From NCBI GenBank assembly GCA_947311845.1, contig CAMZMU010000117.1, positions 73,923,042 through 73,987,041 on the forward strand: a stretch of 64,000 bases of DNA. Reading direction: 5' to 3'. The notes beneath the pieces were generated by a model, which ran no database searches, was not told the DNA's origin, and was given only the letters and a program-made list of their open reading frames with translations. The position numbers and the translations under genes were made by a program. Positions 54,647 through 64,000 of the stretch are shown in pieces. The DNA is from Poa pratensis (lineage: Eukaryota; Streptophyta; Magnoliopsida; Poales; Poaceae). Positions within the stretch are counted from its first letter, which is position 1, and every line of letters starts with the position of its first letter.

Positions 54647-56153
54647 TGATACGTTTCAAACGTATCTATAATTTTGATGTTTCATGCTTGTTTTATACCA
54701 AATGCTACATGTTTTATTGGCATTGTATATCATTTTTATGCATTTTCTGAAACTAACCTATTAACAAGATTGCCCAGTGTCAGTTCCTGTTTCTGCTATC
54801 TTTTGTTCCAGAAAAACTCTTAAGGAAATATTCTCGAAATTGGACGCCAATTTACGTGAATTTATTTTTCACCGGAACGAAGACAGAGACCGAAGGGCCC
54901 CTGCAGCAGAGCCCCACAGCCGCCAGACGCCACCTCGGCGCGGCCAAGGGTGGGCCCCGCCGAGGGGTTGTGTCGTCGCCTCGTCCACCGCCTCGCGTCG
55001 CCTCTTCGCCCATAAATCCCCCTGACCTAAAACTCCCGCACGCCGAAGGATTTCTCCCGAAACACACCAGAGCTCCGCCGCCATCGAAACCTAGTTTCGG
55101 GGGTCAGAGGTTCCTGTTCCGGCACCCTGCCGGGACGGGATCGACCCCCGAGCCAACTGCATCGACTACGCCGCCTCCACGCCGCCTCCATGATGGTTTG
55201 TGATTAGTTCCCCCATGGACTACGGGTTCTAGCTGTAGCTAGTTGGTACTCTCTCCCAAGTTGTTCTATACAATAGTCTCATGAGCTACCGTACATGATT
55301 GAGATTCATCTGATGTAATTGGTGTTGTGTTTGTTGGGATCTGATGAATTGTGAATTATGATCAGTTTGTTCATAATGTTATCATACTTATGTTTTATTT
55401 AAGATCTTGCATGCTCTCCGATACATGTGGTTAACCTGATCAAGTAGTTACTTGTATCTCCAAGAGGGAGTATTTATGCTAGATAGTGGGTTCATGTCTC
55501 AAGTAACCTGGGCTCGAATGACAGAAACGACTAATCTTGTGGATGTGCTGTTGCCACTAGGAGGAGAAAACAACTTTGCTATGTCTACGTGTCATTTGCA
55601 TTGTTTACATTACACACTTTGCTTATTGCGATAATCTGTTGCTTGCACCTTAATACCTGTGGGAGACACGGAAGTTATTTCGCAGGTGGATTATAAGTCA
55701 TAGATGCAACTAGCAAGCGGTCTATGTATTATGTTGTAATTCCCAATTAAATACTACAGTGAATTTTATCTTATCATAATATGCATTGTCATGCCCTCAC
55801 GATTTTATCAATTGTCCAACTGTAATTTGTTCACCCAACACATGTTCTTTGTTTGGAGAGTTACCACTAGCAAAGCTGGGAACCCCGGTCCATACACGCC
55901 ATTAAAAATTGTATCAACTATTTTCTGCGCCATTGCCTCCATTGTTAGTTTTGCTGCTGCTACGTTACTATTACTATTGCTCTCAAATTACTGCTGCTTT
56001 CACATCACGGTTTTACTAGTGCTTTCCCAGGTGTGGTGGAATTGACAACTCCGCTGCTAACTCTTATAAGTATTCTTTGTCTCCCCTTGTGTCGAATCAA
56101 TAAATTTGGGTTTTAATTCCCTCGAAGACTGTTACGATCCCCTATATTTATCA
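54647..56153 (+). repeat. 3' LTR of the compound Athila-like element
   Basis: 1507 bases, almost identical to 10-1521 (duplicate block) and related to LTR B at 45122. It is followed by AGGAT. LTR B is preceded by AGGGT, which differs by one base and may be the other target-duplication copy of one compound element spanning 45122-56153. Confidence 0.85.
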
Positions 56154-56499
56154 AGGATGCCTGTACAAGAGGAGGTCTTGTTGTGGGGTGCAGAATGGGG
56201 CGAAGCTGGACAATAAAGGAGTGGGACATATCTATTTTTTGTCTATGACAATGGGGTCATTCTCTATAGATTGGTCCTAAATTAGTAGTAGTTATTGCTA
56301 ACTGATGCAGTAATTCAAATTTTCATTGCGCTCAGCTAACCCCAATGCTCTAATGCCAGCTCCGTCCCCCCACGGATGATGTTGCAGTCCCTAGCCCGCA
56401 GCACGATGTTGTGTGCATTGCACCTCCTGTAGCGGTTCCTGGCTCAGTTGGGAATTGGGAAAGTCGACACCCAGGAGGACCAGGCCGAGGCAATGCTTA
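56154..56499. other. Unassigned sequence, copy 2 of 1522-1867
   Basis: Identical or nearly so to 1522-1867. No gene recognised. Confidence 0.5.
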
Positions 56500-57721
56500 G
56501 GGCATCTCCAGTTGGACAAACCCAGGATGAAAAAAGACCTCTTTTTGGACGGCCTGGGGAGGCGCCGGCGCAAAAGAGGATGTTGGGGTTGTGATTTTCC
56601 CAGTCGCATCCCACCCCCAAACCCCAAGATGATGAATTAAAAAAAACAGATGAAGAAGGAGGCCATCGGGATCCATCTTCCATCTTCCATCTCCAAACTC
56701 CAAAACGAATCCATCTTCCATCCTTCGGCAGCGCCAAAACTTCAGATTCTTCAGAAGAACAGACCGACACAGCAAAAAGAACTCACCGCCACCAGAACGA
56801 GGTAGAGATTGAGCGCGAGATAAAAGTAGCTCCTGACGATGGCCCTCCCGTAGAAGCGCCGGGCAGCCGGCATCCGCACGGCCAGCACGAACACCACCGC
56901 TGTCTTGACGATCTTGCCCTGCAGAAAATCATAGAGTGCGGATTCAGACGGAGAGGTGCGTGGCCACACAGACCTTCAGGAAGGACTCTGCCGATGCAGC
57001 GCGCCATCGAGACGACCGCGAGGGCCAGCCCCAGAACGCGAGGTGGCCGTGAGGGCCAGCCCCAGAACACGAGGTGCCCGGGCTCTGCGTCGCCGTGGCC
57101 GCGCTCCAAGGCCTGGTCCTCCCCGGGCTCTGCGTCGCCGACGGCGCGCTCCGACTCCGCCCCGGCCGCGAGGGTCCGCCATGGCCGCGAGCCAGGCGCC
57201 AGCGTGCGAGGACCGGGCGGCGGCGCGAGGGACGTGAGGGCCAGCCCCGGCCCCGGCCGCACGAGCTCCTGCCGCGAGGGATGCCCGGCGACGCCGGCGC
57301 GAGGAAGAGCGCCGCGACTTCGAGGAGAAGCGCAAAAAAATGGCGGATCTCCTGGAGGCGGAGCTGGGCGGAGGGGCGGCGGCGCGAGGGCACGGCGGCG
57401 GGGGCGAGCACGGCGGTGAGGAGAGACCACGGTGGAAGAAAGGGAGAGAGAAAGAAGTGGCCGCACGTGGGGGGTGGATTGGGCAAAAAGAGGAGAGAGA
57501 GGGGTTTGAGACACTGACCTGTGGGCCTGGCGCATGCAATCGCCCCCCAGGCCGAACCCAGCTGCTTGGGTTTGGCCTGGGGCGCCGGCGCTAATTCGGC
57601 GCAAAACGGCGCTATTTGAGGTCCTGGGGGGCACGACTGGGAGGTTTTTTGCACTTTTTGCTACCGCCGGCGCTAAAAAGGGCTCCTGGGGGGCTCCTGG
57701 GGGGCATGGCTGGAGATGCCC
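56500..57721 (-). mobile_element. PIF/Harbinger-like element, copy 2
   Basis: Copy of 1868-3092 with the same TTA flanks and TIRs. It differs by a 3-base loss (GTTGTTGG to GTTGG), small indels in G runs and one extra C near 57693. The captured exon is at 56787-56918 with intact splice signals. Confidence 0.7.
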
Positions 57722-60700
57722 TTACACCTCGTCGTGAGGAGGAGCCTCACTTTTTCATGGAAGGGGGCGCCAGGTTGATCCCGTCGAGGGGGTTTCCTCC
57801 ACGATAGGATGTTGTGGGTGTCTGTCCGATGCTCTAGTCGTTTAGAGGAGCCTTCATGCCACACATGTTTTGTTTAGAAAATCACGTGTACCCATGCTAT
57901 AGTCGTTTAGAGCAGCCTTCATGCCACACGTGTTTTTTGTTGTTGAAAAAATCATGTGTGCCGATGCTCTAGTAGTTTAGAGAAGCCTTCACACCATACC
58001 ACACATGTGTGTGTTTTTGTCGTTGAAAAAATCATACCACGCACGTGGGTACCGTCTCTGAAGGCCACAATAGAAGCTCCCGTGCTGCATTTGTTGTGGG
58101 CGAGACTAGCTTGCGCGCGCGAAGCCTCGCGCGGTTTCCGACCAGCGCATGTGCGCGCAGGTGGGTCCCCCGACATCGACGTGGAGGAGGAAGAAGGTCG
58201 CCGCGCCCCCGCCGCCGACGCCGGCCGAACCGTCTGCCTCCGCCACCCGCGGCCGGCGGCGCTCCGCGACCGCCTCGCCGCCCCGCCCTGCCCCAATCTC
58301 CACCTCCGCCGGTCCGCCGCCGCCCCGGCCATCCCTCTAAAAGCCCCCGCCACCGAAGCTCGTCGCCGGCGAACCCCACCCCCGCACCCCCCAAGTTAAG
58401 TTGCTTGCTCGCCTCCACCGCCTCCGCCGCGGCCAGCCGCGGCTCCGGCGGCTCCGGCTCGCGCTTGCCCTCAGTCGGGGATCTCCATCGCTCGGCTTCG
58501 CCTCGCTCTATCCTCGCTGGCGCCTCCTCCGACGCAGCTCCCTCGGGTCGCAGCGGCGTCGTCGATCGCCGCCTCGACGCCGGGAAGAGTCGGAGAGAGA
58601 GAAATCGGGGAGGCGCGGCGTCGCGGCCCTAGGTTTCTGTCACCATCGCATTTCGTGTGGGAAAAAAGAGAGAAGGAAGGAAGAGAAGAAGGCGACGTGG
58701 GTGGGACCCACCCACGTCCCACCCACGCGCTGCGCGTGCATGAGACCGAGCAACCGCTCGCGCGGTCGACAGATAGCCATCTCGATTTGTTGTCCACTTT
58801 GGACCAGGCCCAGTACGTCATCAGTACTTTGTAGGATGCATGTGCCCCTTGTTTGTCGTGGCCAGTGGCGCAAATCCTATACACTGCCTTAAGCGACGTG
58901 GAACGCTCGCTCCGCTTGCCCTGCCCATTTTTATCTCGCAGTAGGTTCGCTCGTTTACTCGAGGTCTCGAGCGCTGCTCCGAGCAGTTTTTCTTTTCCGG
59001 TTTTTATGTTTTCGGTATTCTGTTGGTTTTTCATTTTTGTTTTTCTTCTTTTACTTATTTCCTGTTATGTTCTACAAATTTCCTTTTACTTGTTTACCTG
59101 TTTCTCTTTTTTCTGTTTTTCTTCCTTTTTTGGTTTTTTTCTTTCATTTCGGTTCTTTTCTACACGGTTGAAAAGTTAATGACGAGGTTTTAATTTTATG
59201 GACTAAAAAATTACGTTAATGATTTAAAAAGTTTATGAGGTTTAAAAAATATATTCCTTTGTTTGGATAGTAAAGGGACTAGATCTCTTACGAATCGATC
59301 GTCGGGACATATGAGAGAGAAAGGAGGGAGGAGGACGAGAGAGGGTCGGGCTTTGTTTGCCTCGCCCCAAATAAACGTATGGGGATGATATAGGGATGCC
59401 ATGAGAGTTGCAAGACCTCGCCCCCACGAAAGACGGATTTGATCTGGACGGGGTTTGGATGCTGCGGGGATTTATAGATCTTAATAGAATCTTTCCCGCT
59501 TAGTAAATACTCTCTCCGTTCTAAATTAGATAACTTTCATTTGTTCAAATATGGATGTATCCATACTTGTAACATGTCTAGATACATTCACATGAGGGCA
59601 AATGAAAGTCATCATATTTGGAACGGAGAGAGTAATAACCAAAATCTTCATTTCATTTATGACGCCAATAAAATGGGCAAATTTAAAGGATCAGCCTAAA
59701 CCCACACATGAGTCATGTGAGTCATGCGGAAACTCGTACGTGTCAGCCTACGGGGATACATACATCTCCTTGCAAGTCCGCTGATGAACTATACATTAAA
59801 GCCTGCAAAATTGTTGAACGACATGTGTCCATCGATCGACTCAGTCTATGTAGCCGGCAATCAGCCAAAATGGAAATATGGAATACACCTACGTACCAGC
59901 TGCGACTTGCATCACGTTGTACGTACTACACTGAAATCTCTTCAAGGTGATTCAACAAGGGTCCCCAACAAACAAATTCAACAACTCAGCATAGAAATTG
60001 GTACCGCAATTCGCACACCACGACATTGACCAAACAAAACAAATAAGTGTCTTAGCTGTCTAGATATATCCACTTTTGGTCAAATCTAAGACACTTATTT
60101 TGGAACGGAGGGTTTCATGTCTAGATACATACTTTTGGCCAATTTTCTTTTTAAAGATCTAGCAATTACTGGCTTTCGATGTATTAGTAGAGGGAAACTC
60201 GGATACAATTGTACATGGGTGTCGCCCTGGACGAAATTACGTCCGGAGGCGAACATAAAAAAGAAAAAAAAGCAAAATTCGGAGCGATGAGCTAGCCACC
60301 CTAGTGACACTGTATCGTCACCCCTGCGAAGCACAACCACAACCCCGCCTCCTAGGGCTATGGATGCCGCGCTTTTCGAGGCCGCCGCCTCGGCGCACAA
60401 CCACCGTCTGGGGCCGCCGCCCCGGCTTTCACTACCCAGACCACAAAGCCACCCATCATGGCCGCCGCGAACCTTAAGCACATCGAGAATTAAGAGAATT
60501 CCAAGGCGACGCCCCCAAGAAGGTAACGACGTGAACGCCGCCGCCACCCCCCAGAGGAGCTAAGGTTTTCACCCGGAGAGACTTAAGCCACTCACGTCGG
60601 AGAGGATTGCAGCTTCCGAACGACGCATTCAAGAAGGAGAACGACGTCCTAGGGCGCCGTCGCCGTCGGCACCTAAGTGCGAGGCTTTCACCTGAAGCGC

Positions 60701-61814
60701 AACCTCGACCGCCAAGCTCTAGGGCCTGGGCTAGGGAGCGGCAAGCCATGCGGCGTGTCTTTGTCGTCGACCACCGAGTCCAACCACATGCCGCGGGGGT
60801 CGCAACACCTCATGCCAGCGACGACCGCGCCATGTCGGCGGGGGCTAGAGCTGCCCCTCCCGCCCGCCGTGTCCCGGCACCACCGTGAGGAGAGCAGTAC
60901 GACTCCCCACCGGCCGACGCCTAGGCCCAGCTGGCCATAGCGCCGACGAGATCTGCCGATGCGCCTCGAAGATCCGGCCGAGGCACTAGCCGTGCAGCCA
61001 CCACGACCGTCGCCCTCGCCGGAGATAATTCGAGGCCGCCGCCCCGGCGTCCTTCACCCCGCCTGCAGCTCGCCGTCCAGGGCGACGCGCCGCACCAGCC
61101 GAAGACCCCCGCGCGCGAGGGAGAGTAGCCCACCGCCGCCGACCACCCCCGGTCTTTTCCTGGCAGCGGTCATTGCTTGGCGACGGCGAGGAGGACGCGG
61201 CGGGAGGGGACGGTTAGGCGCAAGGTGTTGGGCTCGTCCGGGTCGCCAATCCTGCCTTTCGATCAAGCAATCCTTCCGAGAAATCCGATTTAGCGCTGGA
61301 GGGCCGTACCTCTATTTACGATAATTGCTTTAGGAGCAGGTGACATTGTTCTTATTTATCTAGAGCACAGCCGGGCGGAAGACTTGAAAGGAAGACGCGA
61401 TCTCCTTCCTTTTTTTTCAAATTGCGGCCAAATCTAAGACACTTATTTTGGAACGGAGCGAGTATATAGATCAAGTCGTCTCGTATGATCTCATCTGTTA
61501 ACCCAGCTCGATTTTAAATGGTAAAATAGATTGATCATTGTGTATATTGGTTTCAATCAAATTCTATGTGAACATAAACCTGGACACGTGGGCGTGTAGT
61601 TGCAAAAAGCTGCAAGCTACTCTAGCTACATAAATGCACAGAGCCAGCCAGTCATGCGCTCATGCCCATGCAATGTTAGATAAGCTCACAAGACAAAGAA
61701 AAGTGAGACTAATACATACATACCGTGTCTATATAGTAACATACGCGCCTTTGATCGATCGATCGAAAATAATTCGTACGCACTGCAAGCAAGCAAGCAA
61801 CTTAATTATCCATC
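57722..61814. other. Copy 2 of the region upstream of the class V gene
   Basis: Contains the tandem repeat (57826-58036), the GC-rich tract, the palindrome region and Stowaway fragments as in 3093-7195, with scattered one-base indels. No additional gene is recognised. Confidence 0.6.
59510..59632. mobile_element. Stowaway MITE, copy 2
   Basis: Same 123-bp element as 4883-5005, with TA on both sides. Confidence 0.9.
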
Positions 61815-62748
61815 ATGCCATCGCTTCGAGCGGCCATGGGGACGACACCGGCGGCCACGGTGAGGCACCGTCGACGACAGGCAGTGATAAGGAGAAGTCG
61901 ACGGCGGCAGCGGCGACCCTGCTGAGCCTGCTGCGCGCCAAGTCGGAGCGGAGCGCCGAGGCGGAGGCGAAGGTGGAGTGGGTGCGGTCGGAGGTCGTGG
62001 GCCGGGACGCCGAGTTCGACACGCCGTTCGGCCGCCGCGCCCTCGTCTACGCCGACCACACCGCCTCCGGCCGCAGTCTCCTCTACATCGAGGACTACAT
62101 CCTCAGACAAGTCCTCCCCTTCTACGGTCAGCTCCATCAGCAGCACCAATACTACAGTAGTTTGCATGTATGCTGGATCGAACATGCAGGGGATACTATA
62201 CTGACACGTACGAACGATCGACGTGCGTCTGTGTTATGTGTATACAGGGAACACGCACACGGAGGACAGCCATGTGGGGAGCAAGACGACGAGGATGGTG
62301 AGGATGGCGGTGAGCTACATCAAGCGGTGCATGGGCGCCGGCGCCGACGACGCGCTGCTCTTCTGCGGGTCCGGCGCCACGGCGGCGGTGAAGCGGCTGC
62401 AGGAACGATGGGGGTGGCGGTGCCGCCTCTTCTGCGGGCGCAGGTGCTCGCGCAAATGCGCGCGGAGGAGCGGTGGGTTGTCTTCGTGGGGTCCTACGAG
62501 CACCACTCTAACCTGCTGTCGTGGCGGCAGAGCCTGGCCGACGTCGTGGAGGTCGGCGCCGGCGACGATGGGCTCGTTGATCTCGCCGCGCTCCGGCGCG
62601 CGCTGGCCGCGCCCGAGAACGCGAACCGGCCCATGCTGGGCTCCTTCTCGGCTTGCAGCAACGTCACCGGCGTCATCACCGACACCCGCGCGGTCGCGCG
62701 CGTCCTGCACCAGCACGGCGCCTTCGCCTGCTTTGACTTCGCCGCGAG
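61815..62748 (+). pseudogene. Partial class V enzyme gene copy, exons 1-2
   Basis: Corresponds to exons 61815-62126 and 62248-62748. Each exon is exactly one base shorter than its counterpart in 7196-8131: one base is lost just after the second ATG (ATGGCGGACG reads ATGGGGACG) and one near 62404 (CAGGAGACG reads CAGGAACG). Both breaks shift the frame, so no normal protein could be made. Exons 3-4 lie beyond the window end if present. The promoter and splice sites are otherwise unchanged. This is either a very young broken duplicate or, more likely, the same locus read with errors. Confidence 0.85.
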
Positions 62749-64000
62749 GTACGAACGTCAACCTAATCCTCATGAATATTGCGTAGCAATGCCATGATCG
62801 ACGGAACATCCTACGCTTGTTGAGTTGTTTTTTTGGATTATCATTAGTTGGAAATGATTAGGTTTAGGTAAGGGTTTTGAGTTGTGAGACGTATAGTAAA
62901 GAGAAAAACCAAAGTCACGAGAGCTGCATTGGGCAATCAAAGTGAGAGCGTACATATCTCCTTAGATTGGGAATTAACTATCATCTCTCAGTCGATTATA
63001 CAAATTTGTTCATACAAATCTAAAATTCTTCACCGTGTTATAGAAAAAATTTCAACTTGTAAAAAGAAGTATTCCCAGTCAACCAAGAATTAGCTAATTC
63101 TCAACAGCTTTACAAATATGTTCATGCAAATTTTAAAAACTCACCCTGATGCAATAATTTCCTCGTCTAGTGTAAAAGGTTGTTGTTTTTGGGCTCGGAA
63201 TTCAAAAGAAAATTTAGCACGAATCTCACAGTTAGATTAACATTCCTTGGTATCGACTAAGATTTAACTAATACTTGATGACTGAGAATTAGCAAATCCA
63301 ATCAAATTTACTAGCAAATCCAATCAAATTATCAAACCACATTTGGATGGAGCATTTGAGGTTGCTGAGAAAGAGTGGGTCCTAAAAATATGTGTACATG
63401 TCCACTAATAATACCACCCTCAGTAAAGCTACCAGTTTAAATAACTCCCTTAACACCAATAAACCCCAAACCTATTGAAATACATCCTAGCTCAGAAAAC
63501 GTTGAAGGTAGCAATTTTTTAGACATAATAGCTGATGTGTCATCCTGGTTGGTGTAATATTATTTTCTAACATGGTACCAGTGTGAAAGTATCAACGAAT
63601 GTACATTGGTTGAGAAGATGACATTTTCTTGTCCCTCCCCATCATCTAATGACAATGGTACCAACTATTTCTTTGTTTTATCAGTATAGTAATTAATACT
63701 TGCATATAAAATATGTGATTAAGAGATGGTATCTAGTACAAATAGAAAGCTATCTTGTATTAAATACTTGATAAAATTCCGCACAACAAAAAGGCTGATG
63801 TCACTCTCTAGTCTCTATTGTATATCTCCTTCCACTAGAGAGGTGTGATGCCTCATGACCGTCTTTGTCTAACCTTATCGAGCGCGGTGCAAATAGTTCT
63901 CTTGTCTTTCCAATTCATATGTTTGATTGTGCAATTTTGTAGTGTGTGGAAGCATCTAGATGAAATCGTGTGTTGAAGCCAGATCAACAAAAACACAAAT
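62749..64000. other. Copy 2 of the left part of intron 2
   Basis: Matches 8132-9389 with several one-base losses in A and T runs. No gene is present. The window ends inside the intron. Confidence 0.8.

Larger units (their letters stand above)
54638..64000. repeat. Large duplicated block, copy 2
   Basis: Near-exact second copy of 1-9389 in the same orientation. It starts eight bases before the LTR boundary only because position 1 of the window does. It carries the LTR, the Harbinger-like element, the tandem repeat, the Stowaway MITE and exons 1-2 of the class V gene, each with small indels relative to copy 1. Exons 1 and 2 of the gene each lack one base in this copy, which breaks the reading frame. 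Confidence 0.97.

Noticed and set aside
61634..62797. A 387-codon frame suggesting a longer N-terminus for the second class V gene copy
   Set aside because: It arises from two one-base losses and read-through of the 5' leader and intron 1. The splice sites of the intact copy show that the leader part is not coding.

Overview
This window is a stretch of a large, transposon-rich grass nuclear genome, most likely a Triticeae species (wheat, Aegilops or barley group). The evidence is the set of repeats: Athila-like LTR elements whose LTRs begin TGATACGT, Stowaway MITEs with CTCCNTCCGTTC-type ends, a Tat-lineage Ty3/gypsy element, and GC-rich intron-containing genes. No bacterial or organellar features, rRNA, tRNA or CRISPR arrays were seen. 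I have not assigned named repeat families, because that needs a library search.

Two low-copy host genes stand out. The first, on the plus strand at 7196-12739, has four exons and encodes a 627-residue class V PLP-dependent enzyme of the cysteine desulfurase / isopenicillin N epimerase-like type. The second, on the minus strand at 42074-33305, has 14 visible exons and encodes a plant phosphatidylinositol 4-kinase beta with a plant-type charged FFRK/LF repeat region and a lipid-kinase core. The kinase carries at least five small frame-breaking deletions and lacks its last coding exon next to a 13-N gap.

Layout: 1-9389 is a block (an LTR, a PIF/Harbinger-like element holding an exon-like captured segment, GC-rich sequence, Stowaway MITEs, and exons 1-2 of the class V gene) that reappears almost exactly at 54638-64000. 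9390-12739 is the rest of the class V gene, with a Tourist-like MITE in its large intron. 12772-14177 holds two A-tailed retroposons separated and flanked by three copies of one target sequence. 15554-17825 is the 3' end of a minus-strand Athila-like element. 17826-24148 plus 32206-32799 is a decayed Tat-lineage gypsy element. It is split by a complete 8.06-kb Athila-like element (24149-32205, target duplication AATAC), which itself carries a Mutator-type MITE with a 9-bp target duplication. 32800-32812 is the gap. 32813-42600 is the kinase gene, with an hAT-type MITE in one intron. 42601-43152 is a MITE cluster with a 188-bp tandem duplication, and 43695-44271 is a LINE 3' end. 45122-56153 is a compound of three LTRs and two internal domains from related non-autonomous elements.

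The two host genes do not form a pathway and share no visible regulation. The most consequential observations concern assembly. The repeated block differs mostly by one-base indels and the kinase exons carry the same kind of error. The gap truncates a different feature on each side. Together these suggest a false duplication and possibly a wrong contig order. The most interesting biology is in the LTR elements: two short inverted-repeat motifs recur in separate elements with compensatory base changes, and a non-pol ORF is shared by two non-autonomous elements.
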